Positions 53,105-64,000 of a stretch of 64,000 nt of DNA are shown piece after piece (the first letter of the stretch is position 1; each line of letters begins with the position of its first letter). Location of the stretch: NCBI GenBank assembly GCA_030432235.1, contig JAUIHT010000001.1, positions 124,001 through 188,000 of the forward strand, given 5' to 3'. This stretch comes from Verrucomicrobiia bacterium. Its GTDB lineage: Bacteria; Verrucomicrobiota; Verrucomicrobiia; Opitutales; Cerasicoccaceae. Below the pieces are notes generated by a model. The model was given only the letters and a program-made list of their open reading frames with translations. It had not been told where the DNA came from and did no database searches. A program made the translations under genes and the position numbers.

Positions 53105-54052
53105 ATGCCTACTGAAATCCTCATCCAAAAGGCGCAGAGCGATCTCGGCTCCAGCAAGAAGCGACTGATTATCGCCCTGGCTGTTTGCCTGATTGTTTTT
53201 GCGCTCAATTACAAGTTTCTCTACAATGTAGCTGTTGGCCCCTTCGATGCAGCCTCGGTGAATTTGGAAGACCCCGGGGCCGTCGCTTATGTCGCTAGTG
53301 AGGGCACATTCCTGAATGTTGGCTCCCAGCAAAAAGGCCTGAAGGTGCTGGGAGTGAAAGCCGGGGAGGGAGTGGACGTAGGCCAGTACTATTTGCATCC
53401 GGTCAATGAGAAGTTTATCCTGGTTTACACAGATAACGACTTCGCGGGTGACTCTGTATTGGGGAAATTGACGCGCATACCGGAAGATATGCAGGCGGAG
53501 CTTGCTGCGTTGGATCAGCAGCTGTATCCATACATGATCGACGGCTATGTGGGCTACGGCTTGAGCCCGAATCTGTTTATGCTCGTGGCCATAGGGGCCT
53601 TCCCGATCCTGCTTTTACTGCTTCTCCTACAGGTGCTCAAGAAGGGAGATCCGTACAAGCATCCGCAGATCGCCAAGCTCAAGGAATTCGGCGAACCACA
53701 CGTTGTGGTTCAGGAGATCGAGGCCGAGATGGCCGCAAATGGTGCCGGTGGAGAAGTCCCTCTGGTCCACGTTTCTCCCAAGTGGGTGGTTGTGATCGGC
53801 GACAGCCTAAAGATTTTTTCTCAAGACAGCTTGGTTGCCTACGGTGCACTCGGAGAGAAGGGCGGCAAGCATCTGGTATTTTTCGAACGCGGCAAGTTGG
53901 TTGAGACCTCGCTATATTTCCCCGGGGACATGGTGGAGCAGGCCTGCGAACGGCTCCGTGCTCTGTTGCCTGAAAAGTTTGTAGCTGACACCAAGGCCTA
54001 TCAGAAGCGCTGGGACCCCAAGAATCCGCCAGAGCTTGGCGGTGTTTCCTAG
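53105..54052 (+). CDS. Membrane protein of unknown function with two helices
   Basis: A 315-residue protein. A first helix (about 22-40, LIIALAVCLIVFALNYKFL) is followed by an extracytoplasmic domain (about 45-150), a second Leu-rich helix (about 160-180, VAIGAFPILLLLLLLQVL) and a cytoplasmic C-terminal domain of about 135 residues ending PKNPPELGGVS. The C-terminal region contains VSPKWVVVIGDSLKIFSQDS, resembling an uncharacterised conserved domain, but I cannot name the family. Start ATG 53105; the upstream part of the frame overlaps the phosphatase gene and is not coding. Possibly co-transcribed with it. Confidence 0.75.
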   Translation: MPTEILIQKAQSDLGSSKKRLIIALAVCLIVFALNYKFLYNVAVGPFDAASVNLEDPGAVAYVASEGTFLNVGSQQKGLKVLGVKAGEGVDVGQYYLHPVNEKFILVYTDNDFAGDSVLGKLTRIPEDMQAELAALDQQLYPYMIDGYVGYGLSPNLFMLVAIGAFPILLLLLLLQVLKKGDPYKHPQIAKLKEFGEPHVVVQEIEAEMAANGAGGEVPLVHVSPKWVVVIGDSLKIFSQDSLVAYGALGEKGGKHLVFFERGKLVETSLYFPGDMVEQACERLRALLPEKFVADTKAYQKRWDPKNPPELGGVS

Positions 54053-54092
54053 GCAGCGAAAGGGTAACCTTGGCGGTAGCGTTTGGGACCGC

Positions 54093-54905
54093 CTACTTGG
54101 CCGGTTCTTCCTTCTTACCGCCGAAGAGGCCGTCGATGGCGCCGCCGATTTCCTTGCCCACATCGCCTGCCGTATCCAGGGCAGTGTCGGTGATGCCTTT
54201 AGCCGTGCCGGTGGGATCGGTGGCGGCTTTGGCAGCCAAGTCCGTTGCGGCTACGATGACCTTGGACAGGATGGCATTCATGATTTCGTTGCTGGCCTGT
54301 GCGGCGGTGATGCCCTCGGGGCTGAAGTTTTCCAAGTCGATTTCGGGAAGCTTCACGGTGGAGCTTTGCCCCAGTACACCGATTTGTACCGTGCCGCCGG
54401 TGACTTTCAGCTTGTTGATGACGAATTGTTTCTGCTGCGTACCGGCGTCGGTGCCCGGTTCTTCTTTTTCGGCCGCTTTCTCGGCTTCCTTGTCGGTCTT
54501 GCCGGTGTTGGCTTTGATGTTGTCCATCAGCTTGCTGATGTTGCTGCTGAGCAGATTGCTTTCGTAGACGAAGATCGGTTCCTCGATTTCGATGGTGTGA
54601 ATCTTGATGGTGTCACTCAGCAGTGAAGTGGGGGAAAGGCTGACGTGGATCTTTTTCAGGGTAAAGGCGTCGGGGGCTTTGTAGCCTTCGGGGTTGCCGA
54701 CCTTGAGGTCCGCGATGGTGGCGCTGCCGATGTACGGCTGGATGCTGACGTCCTCCACGCTGACTGCGGTCTGCGTCATTTGGGGGCCGTATTCGTTGAT
54801 CGCGTTCTTTACCACCGAGCTGGCGATGGAGCCCAGTTGAATCAGTACAATAGCCACGGCGATGATGACCACGGCGAGAATGATGAGCACGAGCTTCTTG
54901 ATCAT
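54093..54905 (-). CDS. AsmA-like inner-membrane-anchored protein
   Basis: A 270-residue protein. The N-terminal membrane helix (about 4-24, LVLIILAVVIIAVAIVLIQLG) is followed by a periplasmic beta-rich domain of the AsmA/DUF748-type (VEDVSIQPYIGSATIADLKV, LKKIHVSLSPTSLLSDTIKI, IHTIEIEEPIFVYESNLLSS) and a helical C-terminus with DLAAKAATDPTGTAKGIT. AsmA-like proteins assist lipid and outer-membrane protein transport; this is a short member. Start ATG 54905 is chosen; the frame extends 31 codons upstream without family likeness. Confidence 0.75.
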   Translation of the reverse strand: MIKKLVLIILAVVIIAVAIVLIQLGSIASSVVKNAINEYGPQMTQTAVSVEDVSIQPYIGSATIADLKVGNPEGYKAPDAFTLKKIHVSLSPTSLLSDTIKIHTIEIEEPIFVYESNLLSSNISKLMDNIKANTGKTDKEAEKAAEKEEPGTDAGTQQKQFVINKLKVTGGTVQIGVLGQSSTVKLPEIDLENFSPEGITAAQASNEIMNAILSKVIVAATDLAAKAATDPTGTAKGITDTALDTAGDVGKEIGGAIDGLFGGKKEEPAK

Positions 54906-55018
54906 GGGGGAGAGTCTGGACCGGCAGTTGGGGCTTGGCGATGCAAAAGGTGATATCCGCGATGGTGGTTTCATGATTGAGCCTTGCCAGCGGGGCAAAG
55001 GAGCAAATTCTCGGGGAC

Positions 55019-55483
55019 ATGCCGGAAATCGAGGAAATCGCCCGGGCTCGTTCCCAGGCTAACGATCATTCATACATGGAATGGCTGAACGCTCTGTCCG
55101 AGGGTGCATCCTTGCAGCGGGAGGCCCATTTGGACGACCGAGCCTTCATGGCTCTGGTGGGTGCCTGTTTGAGCCCCCGGCAATTCTCCCTCATGGTGGA
55201 ATCCCTTGACGAGTACGCCAAGGAGCACCCGGGGGAGGGCAGTGGATTCGTCCTGCTGGCCGGCTATGCGGATGACTCCCCTTACGGACTGGGGGACTGG
55301 GTGGCCGCCTTGGAATATGCCTACGACTGGCTGGCCGAGTCCGGGCGGGTCTCTCCCGGTCTGAAGCCGTTGCTGGAGTACATTAGCTGCTGCGTGGAAG
55401 CCGCCGCCTCGGCTCCGGCGGGCTATCCGCTCACCGGCATGGTCGAAGAGATGCTCGACCGCTATGGCATGGAAACCCAGTAG
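55019..55483 (+). CDS. Small conserved-looking helical protein, unknown function
   Basis: A 154-residue, predominantly helical, acidic soluble protein (start ATG 55019; TTG at 54977 is an alternative with 14 more residues). Visible features are LDDRAFMALVGACLSPRQFS, EGSGFVLLAGYADDSPYG and LEYISCCVEAAASAP with paired cysteines near residue 129. No domain is recognised. It sits 67 bp before the squalene/phytoene synthase gene on the same strand and may be transcribed with it. Confidence 0.68.
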   Translation: MPEIEEIARARSQANDHSYMEWLNALSEGASLQREAHLDDRAFMALVGACLSPRQFSLMVESLDEYAKEHPGEGSGFVLLAGYADDSPYGLGDWVAALEYAYDWLAESGRVSPGLKPLLEYISCCVEAAASAPAGYPLTGMVEEMLDRYGMETQ

Positions 55484-55549
55484 GCCGACCAACCAACCCC
55501 TCTCATTTGACGCTTAATCAACGGTATACGCTCCACTGAGTATTTTCGC

Positions 55550-56464
55550 ATGACTCCCGCGCTGCTGCATAAACTCCCTGCTGAATGGGAAATGCCAAGA
55601 CCGAAAAAAGGCTGGCACGAGCAGGCGGCCTTGGCGGGGGCCTGGGAGTCCTGTAAGGAAATCACGCGCGAGCACGCCACCAGTTTTTTCTTCGCTTCCT
55701 TTCCCTTGCCGGAGGCCAAGAAGCGCGCCGCCTTCGCCGTCTATGCGCTTTGCCGGTGGTTCGACGATGTCATCGACGAGGCCCCGGAGGGCCGCCAGCC
55801 CGGCCCCGAACGTCTTCTGGCTGAGCTGGACGCCATCGAGGCGGGTTCCAGTAATCTGCCCTTCGCGCCGGCCGTGGCCGAGGTGAATCGCCAGTATGCC
55901 ATCCCGCGCGCTTTTTGGGAGGACCTTATCGAAGGCGTCTGTATGGACACCCACACGATGATTATCCGCAACCTGGATCAGTTGGAAATCTACTGCTATC
56001 ACGTGGCTTCGGTAGTCGGTTTGATAATGAGCAAGATTTTTGGTCTCAGTGATGCGGCGGGTGTTCCGCGCGCGGTCGAGATGGGACTGGCCATGCAGTT
56101 GACCAATATTCTGCGGGATGTGCGCGAGGACTTCGAGATGGGGCGTATCTATCTGCCCACGGATGAGATGGCCGACTACGGCACCGGCCCGGAAGCCATC
56201 GCCGCGCGCCGGATCGGCGACTCGGCTTGGGAGGCATTCATGAAGATGCAAATCGCGCGTGCCCGGGAGTATTATCGTGGGGCCGAAGTCGGTTTGCCCT
56301 TCCTGGCCAACGACGGGTCACGCTTCACCGCCAAGGTCATGGGGCGCGTTTATGGTGGCATCCTGGCCGAAATCGAACGCAACGGCTATGACGTCTTTAG
56401 CGCTCGCCGTTATGTGCCGGCCAGACGAAAGGTCCTCCTCGCCCTCGGCGCGATGGTTAGGTAG
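55550..56464 (+). CDS. Squalene/phytoene synthase family protein
   Basis: A 304-residue trans-isoprenyl diphosphate synthase (head-to-head type). The first Asp-rich motif is YALCRWFDDVIDE and the second is NILRDVREDFEMGRIYLP, both with the Mg-pyrophosphate-binding Asp residues intact. The N-terminal EITREHATSFFFASFPLP block with the catalytic Tyr/Arg neighbourhood is also present. It condenses two C15 or C20 diphosphates to squalene or phytoene; which one cannot be read from the sequence. No HpnC/HpnD or carotenoid desaturase partner is adjacent, so hopanoid versus carotenoid use is open. Confidence 0.93.
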   Translation: MTPALLHKLPAEWEMPRPKKGWHEQAALAGAWESCKEITREHATSFFFASFPLPEAKKRAAFAVYALCRWFDDVIDEAPEGRQPGPERLLAELDAIEAGSSNLPFAPAVAEVNRQYAIPRAFWEDLIEGVCMDTHTMIIRNLDQLEIYCYHVASVVGLIMSKIFGLSDAAGVPRAVEMGLAMQLTNILRDVREDFEMGRIYLPTDEMADYGTGPEAIAARRIGDSAWEAFMKMQIARAREYYRGAEVGLPFLANDGSRFTAKVMGRVYGGILAEIERNGYDVFSARRYVPARRKVLLALGAMVR

Positions 56465-56530
56465 AGACGACGTGAAAGGGTGCCAGGGAGAGCCGGAGAC
56501 GAATCTCCGTGTCACCCGGCTACCGGATTC

Positions 56531-56755
56531 TCACTTGGCCGGGTCCGGGTCGGCCAGGGTGGACTGGTCGTAGAGGTTGCCGTCGGTTTCCTCCATCTGT
56601 TCTTCCTGTTCCACGGCCTTGACGTTATCGGCCATGGTATTGATGCGCTGTTGCTCGGGGCTTTGTGCCTGGTCGCTTTGACAGCCGCAGAGGAATGGCA
56701 ATGTCGCCAAAACGATTAGAAGTGGAACTTTTGTGTAAAAGGTGTGTTTATACAT
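56531..56755 (-). CDS. Small lipoprotein, acidic
   Basis: A 74-residue protein with a lipoprotein signal (PLLIVLATLPFLCGC, lipobox Cys near residue 25) and an acidic, Gln/Glu-rich mature part (SPEQQRINTMADNVKAVEQE) ending LADPDPAK. The start is ATG 56755; the reading frame extends upstream to 57190, but that extension overlaps the opposite-strand small protein gene. It diverges from that gene with an 81-bp gap containing a perfect-looking dyad. Function unknown. Confidence 0.68.
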   Translation of the reverse strand: MYKHTFYTKVPLLIVLATLPFLCGCQSDQAQSPEQQRINTMADNVKAVEQEEQMEETDGNLYDQSTLADPDPAK

Positions 56756-56770
56756 TGCGATCACTAGAAA

Positions 56771-56809
56771 ATGCACTGTTGGACTTGAAAACAAGTTCAA
56801 CCGCTGCAT
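56771..56809. promoter_or_regulatory. Long dyad in the divergent gap between two small exported-protein genes
   Basis: TTGGACTTG (56779-56787) pairs with CAAGTTCAA (56792-56800) with one mismatch around AAAA, and an outer ATGCA (56771-56775) pairs with TGCAT (56805-56809). Its place midway between two divergent start codons suggests an operator shared by both genes. Confidence 0.5.
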
Positions 56810-56836
56810 GTTACCTTCCACAACCAAAAAATCATC

Positions 56837-57064
56837 ATGAAGACACTCAAAATCCTCCTCGCCTCCATCGCCATTCCCGCTCTTTTTGCCGCTGGCGCCT
56901 ATGCCGGTACTTGTTGCAAGAAGGGTGACGAAGACAAGAAGGAAACCTCTGCCTTCGAACTGAATTGCGGCAAGAAAGGTGACGACGACAAGAAGGAAAC
57001 GTCCGTCTTTGACCAGCATCTCGGATGCGGTAAGAAGGGCGACGACGAGAAGAAAGACGCTTAA
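56837..57064 (+). CDS. Small secreted Cys/Lys/Asp repeat protein
   Basis: A 75-residue exported peptide. The signal peptide is residues 1-23 (LLASIAIPALFAAGAYA). The mature part of about 52 residues consists of three repeats of a CGKKGDDDKKETS-like unit: CCKKGDEDKKETSAFELN, CGKKGDDDKKETSVFDQH and CGKKGDDEKKDA. Each unit carries one or two Cys plus alternating Lys and Asp residues, a pattern suited to metal binding or disulfide linking; this is inference. No family is recognised. It has a divergent small lipoprotein neighbour and its own terminator. Confidence 0.8.
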   Translation: MKTLKILLASIAIPALFAAGAYAGTCCKKGDEDKKETSAFELNCGKKGDDDKKETSVFDQHLGCGKKGDDEKKDA

Positions 57065-57087
57065 TCTTCTCACCATAACCTTTTCAG

Positions 57088-57116
57088 GCCAGCCTCTCAA
57101 CAGGGCTGGCTTTTTT
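57088..57116 (+). terminator. Terminator of the small secreted repeat protein gene
   Basis: GCCAGCC (57088-57094) pairs with GGCTGGC (57104-57110) and is followed by six T, 24 bp after the stop codon. Confidence 0.88.
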
Positions 57117-59067
57117 ATGGTTTGCTGGGCGTCTTCAACTGATCGGTACGCAATATCGGAATGCGGCCGGGCATCTCCTCGCGCTGCCACCAGTCTCCGG
57201 TGACGGCCTGTTGTTCGGGCGTGGTGAACGTATATTGGTAGAGCCGGACCCGCAGATATTTGGGCGGGGCATCCTTAAAAGGATTGTCAGCCAGCAGGGC
57301 GGTGACTTCGGGCCGGTTTTCCGCCAGAGCCCGTAGGAAGGCCGGAAACCAGGCCGGGAATTTGCCGTGCTGCGCATCCAGGGCGGCAAACCATAATTGC
57401 CAGTCCAGCCTGGGCATGTGCGGGGTGGCCCAGCCGGGACGGCGATCGAGCGGGCCGGGCTTGTAGTTGAAGACGTACGGCTGCCAGGTATGCATGTCGT
57501 CGCTGCCCTCGATGATAATTTCCGGTCGCGACGTGGTCATGACACGGAAGAGGCCGTAATAGTTGATGGCGTGGATGCTTTGCATGGCATCGTAAATCGG
57601 AGTCCAGGGCGGCTGTTTGGGCTCATCGAGCGACTTGTACTCCGCAAAATCTACGACACGGACGACATGGCCGATTTGGAGCAGGCCAAAGAACAGGCAC
57701 AAGGCCGCCACCGGCACACGTACCCAGCCAATCGGGCTGAAGGCGTTTTGCAAATCGCTGTCGGGCGGTGCCTTACGCAGGCGTGCCTGCAGGCTGCGGG
57801 GCAGGACCTGGTCGTCGAGTAGCAGCAGGCACAGGACTATGGTGAGCAGGTTGAAGAAGCCGAAATTACCGGTGGCGATGATCAGCACCTGTAAGGCTAT
57901 CAGCAGAACGCAGCTGACGGTCCGCAAGCGCCGTGGAAAAAAGATGAAGAATGGCACCACCAGCTCGACGAAAAACATGAAGATGATGGAGGCCTGCTGA
58001 AACCAGTTCGGCAGCCAGTGCATGGCCCAGCTCCGGGGGTTGGGGATGGGCTGGGTGAAGTAGTGGAAATTCAGCGCGGTGAGCTCTTTCCACGTATTCA
58101 CGCTTCCGTGGTACTCCAGCAGTTTGACCGCGCCGGACTCGAACATCAGGCGGAACAGCAGCCACCAGACCAGCCAGCGCGCAATGCGGTTTGGTTCGCG
58201 CGGCGCCAGGAAGCGTTCGCGGAGCACCCAGGGCGCGAGCAGGAAACCGATGAAGCCTGCTTCCAGCAAAAGCATGTCCCACTGGTAACTGAGAAAAACA
58301 GGTACGGCATTGACCAGAGACAAATAACAGAGCCAGGCCAGGAAGGCGCTTAACCCCGGTAATAGCCCAAAGAAAAGCAACAAGGCACAGACAGCCCCTC
58401 CCCAGACCAGTATGTTTAGTGTGGTGTCCGAGGCTTCCAGCCATAACAGGCTGGGCGCGAACGACATCGGACTCCGCGCTCCGGGCTGTTGTTCCAGGTA
58501 GGTATTGACCGCTTCGACGTGTTCGCCCACCGGCAGGATGCCCTGGCTGCCGATGAGCCCGGCCATCTGCATGGCAAAGGACAGGAAAGCGATGAGGTAA
58601 ATCAGCCCGAGCCCCCTTTGAAAGAGAGCCCCGGAGAAACGATAGGTCGAGTACTCCACCGAACGTCCCCAGAAAATGGAGGTCAGGCGTGAGAACAGCA
58701 TGCGATTGGCAGCCACGTAGCCGTAAAGCAGCTCGCTCACGCTTGCGAACCAGGAGTAACGCTCGTAAAGGCCCTGCAGGAAGCGGTAACGATCAGCGAA
58801 AGCGAGGCAGGCAAATACAGCCTCGGCTCCACGCAGGGCGATGCCATCCAGCCCGATAAAGTAGACCGCTTTGCTGAAATCATCCTCACTGATTTCCGGA
58901 AAGCGCTGCGCTGCGGCCTGGTAGGGTTGAAACTCAACATCGCCGTTGGTTGCCTGCTCCCAGCGTCGGCTCCACTTACCGCAAAAATGGCAGTCGCCGT
59001 CCCATATCATTATGGGCTTCAAGCGCGGCGGGTTCGCCACGTTGACGCGGTATCTCTTACGGGGCAT
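57115..59067 (-). CDS. DUF393 (DCC) domain fused to lipase maturation factor-like membrane protein
   Basis: A 650-residue fusion. The N-terminal domain (about 15-125) is a DUF393/DCC-type thiol-disulfide domain with IMIWDGDCHFCGKWSRRWEQ, holding a CxxC-like Cys-x-x-Cys motif. From about 145 to 480 there are roughly seven to nine membrane helices matching lipase maturation factor (LMF1-like) proteins: LGLIYLIAFLSFAMQMAGLI, FLSYQWDMLLLEAGFIGFLL and NRIARWLVWWLLFRLMFESG are family-like. The soluble C-terminus (about 500-650) has YYGLFRVMTTSRPEIIIEGS and RLDWQLWFAALDA. A disulfide-handling role in folding exported proteins is plausible but unproven in bacteria. It lies just after hemL. Confidence 0.88.
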   Translation of the reverse strand: MPRKRYRVNVANPPRLKPIMIWDGDCHFCGKWSRRWEQATNGDVEFQPYQAAAQRFPEISEDDFSKAVYFIGLDGIALRGAEAVFACLAFADRYRFLQGLYERYSWFASVSELLYGYVAANRMLFSRLTSIFWGRSVEYSTYRFSGALFQRGLGLIYLIAFLSFAMQMAGLIGSQGILPVGEHVEAVNTYLEQQPGARSPMSFAPSLLWLEASDTTLNILVWGGAVCALLLFFGLLPGLSAFLAWLCYLSLVNAVPVFLSYQWDMLLLEAGFIGFLLAPWVLRERFLAPREPNRIARWLVWWLLFRLMFESGAVKLLEYHGSVNTWKELTALNFHYFTQPIPNPRSWAMHWLPNWFQQASIIFMFFVELVVPFFIFFPRRLRTVSCVLLIALQVLIIATGNFGFFNLLTIVLCLLLLDDQVLPRSLQARLRKAPPDSDLQNAFSPIGWVRVPVAALCLFFGLLQIGHVVRVVDFAEYKSLDEPKQPPWTPIYDAMQSIHAINYYGLFRVMTTSRPEIIIEGSDDMHTWQPYVFNYKPGPLDRRPGWATPHMPRLDWQLWFAALDAQHGKFPAWFPAFLRALAENRPEVTALLADNPFKDAPPKYLRVRLYQYTFTTPEQQAVTGDWWQREEMPGRIPILRTDQLKTPSKP

Positions 59068-59085
59068 GGGAAGAACAGCGGTAAC

Positions 59086-60360
<1,275 letters not shown>

Positions 60361-60478
60361 GGTATGAAAACGAGAAGTTATTCCGAGAATCTCCCCAGGT
60401 GCAAGCCGTGTCTGTCCTGGCCTGCGAGGGGCTTAAGAGGTTGACGCAATAGGGGTGCTAATACAGTTTATTAGCCGT

Positions 60479-61765
60479 ATGTCCCCAATTAAAACTACAC
60501 TGCTATGCATCAACCTTTGCCTGATTTTGCCGTTGGCGGCATCCGGTCAAAGCTGGGCCGACGAGCTCGAGTCCGACGAAAATGGTATCGCCCAAAGCAG
60601 CCAGTTCGGCGCCGTATACACAGCCGGCGCGCCCTGGTATTACTTTGCGGAATGGTCTTCCTGGTTCTACGGGGAGGCGGCCAGCATTGATACTCTCTGG
60701 CTCTACAAACCTGACCAGCCTGCTGGCTGGTATTGGAGCAGCATCTTCCCGACGGTTTACTATCAGCCGGACAACGACTGGCTCTACGTGGAAGGCGGTT
60801 ATGCCTACAACTTTACCGATCAGAAGTGGCGATTGGCCAGTGCGCCGTCGCGCGTGGTCGTGCGCAAGGAAATCAGCCAGCTCACTGATGCGGAAATCGC
60901 CGCCTTTGTCGACACGCTCATCGCCATGAAAAACACTCCCTCGGCTTACTTCGAGGAAGTGAATGCCTACGACTACTTTGTCATGCTGCACAACGCGGCC
61001 TTCATGTGTGTGCAGGAAAAAGCATGCCCGCACCGCACCGCCATGTTTCTGCCCTGGCACCGGGAGATGTTGCGTCGCTTCGAGTTGGAGCTGCAGCGTG
61101 TCTCGGGCGATCCTACTATGACGCTGCCATACTGGGATTGGACCAACCCCGACAGCTACAACCGCATCTTCAGCGAGGACTTCCTCGGGGACGACGGTTC
61201 GCTGGACCCGGACCAGGCAAGCGTCGTGCAGACCTCCCGCTTCGGCGAGCAGGCCGGGATTTGGCGCAAGGCATTCGTCGATTTTACAGACGACGAACAC
61301 GACGGGGTGACCGGTGACTCCCCCACGCCGGACGAGATTTACCTGACCCGTGGCGTCGGCATCGACCCCGGCAGCGCCCTGCCCACCGCCGCCGAGGTAG
61401 CTGCCGCGTACGAGTTTGAACTCTACGACGAGGAGGGTTGCAACGAGGACACCTTCGCAGGCCCGCCCACCTTCCGGCGCTATGTCGAGGCCGGAGAGCG
61501 GCCTGACGGACCGGGCATGCACGATGTCGTACACGTTTATATCGGCGGAGATATGGCCACGGGAACCTCGCCCAACGACCCGGTGTTCTTCCTGCATCAC
61601 TGCAATGTCGACCGCATCTGGGCCGTCTGGCAGGATCTGCACGGCCGGGACCAGTTCCCGGAGAGCTGTGCCGACGAGGAGTTCTACGCCTTCGATGACG
61701 TCACCGCTCGCGACCAGTTCGACTTCCGCGCCATCGGCTTCCGCTATACCGACCCTACGAAGTAG
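60479..61765 (+). CDS. Exported tyrosinase-family copper enzyme with N-terminal aromatic module
   Basis: A 428-residue protein with a signal peptide (TLLCINLCLILPLAASG). Residues about 42-118 form an aromatic module (GAVYTAGAPWYYFAEWSSWF, TLWLYKPDQPAGWYW, WLYVEGGYAYNFTDQ) similar to the one in the DM13 protein at 26093-26809. The tyrosinase domain follows. CuA ligands are His171 (VMLHN), His185 (CPHRT) and His194 (FLPWHRE); CuB ligands are His348 and His352 (GMHDVVHVYIGG) plus His373/His374 (FFLHHCNVDRIW). It should oxidise phenols to quinones outside the cytoplasm. Start ATG 60479. Cys residues near 177-184 could form the thioether or disulfide links seen in relatives. Confidence 0.92.
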   Translation: MSPIKTTLLCINLCLILPLAASGQSWADELESDENGIAQSSQFGAVYTAGAPWYYFAEWSSWFYGEAASIDTLWLYKPDQPAGWYWSSIFPTVYYQPDNDWLYVEGGYAYNFTDQKWRLASAPSRVVVRKEISQLTDAEIAAFVDTLIAMKNTPSAYFEEVNAYDYFVMLHNAAFMCVQEKACPHRTAMFLPWHREMLRRFELELQRVSGDPTMTLPYWDWTNPDSYNRIFSEDFLGDDGSLDPDQASVVQTSRFGEQAGIWRKAFVDFTDDEHDGVTGDSPTPDEIYLTRGVGIDPGSALPTAAEVAAAYEFELYDEEGCNEDTFAGPPTFRRYVEAGERPDGPGMHDVVHVYIGGDMATGTSPNDPVFFLHHCNVDRIWAVWQDLHGRDQFPESCADEEFYAFDDVTARDQFDFRAIGFRYTDPTK

Positions 61766-61814
61766 GTGCGTGGCTGCACAGGACGATGATGGGCGGCGCC
61801 CATGCCGCGCTCTA

Positions 61815-63455
<1,641 letters not shown>

Positions 63456-63499
63456 GCCGTTGCCTAACTGTAACGGTGAAAATCACCTCGGGGGCAAAG

Positions 63500-64000
63500 T
63501 TATTTTGATTCGGCCTGACGGCTTTCCCACTCCTGGCGCGAAATACTCATGAGGCGTTCTTCCACCCATTCCTCGTGTTTTTTAAAACCTTCCGGGATGA
63601 TCCGCACGAAGTGCATGCCTATTTTCTCCAGGACGCGGCGACTGGCGTGGTTCCAGGAGGCGTGGCAAGCCTCGATGTCGGACGCGCCGAGCTCAGTGAA
63701 GCCAAACGTCATGAGGCGTGCGGCTGCCTCCGTCATGTAGCCTTTGCCCTGTTGCTCGGGATGGGTCCAGAAGCCGAGATTCCAGACCGGCCCGTCGCCG
63801 TTGCGGCGGATGCCGATGCGCCCAATGTAGTCGCCGTTCGGAAGCACAATAGTAAAGGTGTAGGCGCTGCCGTTTTCCCAGGCAGCAATGGCGTTCTCGT
63901 GATGTACGAGCAGTTCGTCTTCGGTCTCGGGCGGGTTCCAGAGCATGCCGTCGTTGAAGCCCGGATAACGTGAGGCCGAGAAGATGTGCGGGATATCCTC
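63500..64000 (-). CDS. GNAT N-acetyltransferase (RimJ/RimL-like), 5'-truncated by window edge
   Basis: The frame is open through the right edge, so the N-terminus lies outside the window; the ATG at 63946 is internal to the conserved sequence (EDIPHIFSASRYPGFNDG precedes it). The visible 166 residues include WNPPETEDELLVHHENAIAA, IGRIGIRRNGDGPVWNLGFW, the acetyl-CoA-binding HPEQQGKGYMTEAAARLM and NHASRRVLEKIGMHFV, all typical of the GNAT/RimJ-RimL group. Such enzymes acetylate ribosomal protein N-termini or small molecules; the substrate here is unknown. It lies 44 bp upstream of nadE on the same strand. Confidence 0.9.
   Translation of the reverse strand, partial: EDIPHIFSASRYPGFNDGMLWNPPETEDELLVHHENAIAAWENGSAYTFTIVLPNGDYIGRIGIRRNGDGPVWNLGFWTHPEQQGKGYMTEAAARLMTFGFTELGASDIEACHASWNHASRRVLEKIGMHFVRIIPEGFKKHEEWVEERLMSISRQEWESRQAESK

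Noticed and set aside
56756-57190. N-terminal extension of the small acidic lipoprotein to 219 residues
   Set aside because: It is antisense to the small secreted repeat protein and its terminator; the lipoprotein signal begins at 56755.

Overview
The window looks like a chromosomal segment of a free-living, heterotrophic member of the Verrucomicrobiota, most likely an Opitutae/Opitutia lineage (Puniceicoccales-like). This is inferred from the high-GC coding DNA, the weak or absent Shine-Dalgarno sequences, a PEP-CTERM protein, a methionine synthase split into two genes, zinc-free forms of ribosomal proteins L31, L33 and L36, a pyrophosphate-type phosphofructokinase signature, and aromatic-repeat exported proteins. 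No phage, transposase, integrase, CRISPR array or plasmid gene was seen. Most of the window is ordinary chromosome with short operons on both strands.

Layout. 1-8.9 kb: 3' end of an adenosine deaminase gene, an exo-muramidase-like NamZ protein, a DUF2062 protein, the two-gene MetH, a small DMT-like membrane protein with a methyltransferase, and a CE7 deacetylase. 9-15.5 kb: an HtrA-type protease, L33, a YIP1-like protein, rlmN, and a type IV pilus/type II secretion cluster (prepilin peptidase, orphan response regulator, PilC/GspF). 15.6-20.9 kb: tRNA-Gly, then a LacI-type regulator divergent from araBAD with a clear palindrome between them, then tRNA-Asp. 21-31 kb: a VWA protein, a FUSC transporter, two different 6-phosphogluconate dehydrogenases separated by a DM13 protein and an AT-rich islet with a PEP-CTERM gene, then a GPP34 protein and a MidA methyltransferase. 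The islet is bordered by two 133-bp copies of the 3' end of the second 6PGDH gene. 31.1-33.9 kb: a TetR regulator with two palindromic sites and a four-gene operon led by an AhpD-like protein.

33.9-42.7 kb: a divergent PurA, then the most striking gene of the window, a 1752-codon secreted protein that joins an AA10 lytic polysaccharide monooxygenase, three CBM2 domains, two Calx-beta domains, a GH9 cellulase and a GH18 chitinase in one chain. A DUF481 outer-membrane protein and an inverted-repeat block follow. 42.7-50.9 kb: phosphofructokinase, an AI-2E family permease, an O-antigen ligase-like protein, a tiny histidine-kinase-DHp-like protein, L36 and L31, an inverted-repeat element with perfect 31-bp arms, a PhoD-like protein whose metal ligands look lost, and an acidic protein of unknown function. 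51-64 kb: Ca/Na antiporter, small lipoproteins, histidine phosphatase, squalene/phytoene synthase, a small secreted Cys/Lys/Asp repeat protein, a DUF393-lipase maturation factor fusion, hemL, an exported tyrosinase, nadE and a truncated GNAT gene.

Taken together, the CE7 deacetylase, the arabinose operon, the two pentose-phosphate dehydrogenases and the LPMO/cellulase/chitinase chain suggest an organism that attacks complex plant and chitin-type polysaccharides and routes the sugars through the pentose phosphate pathway. Functions are assigned by motif recognition only; no database search was possible.
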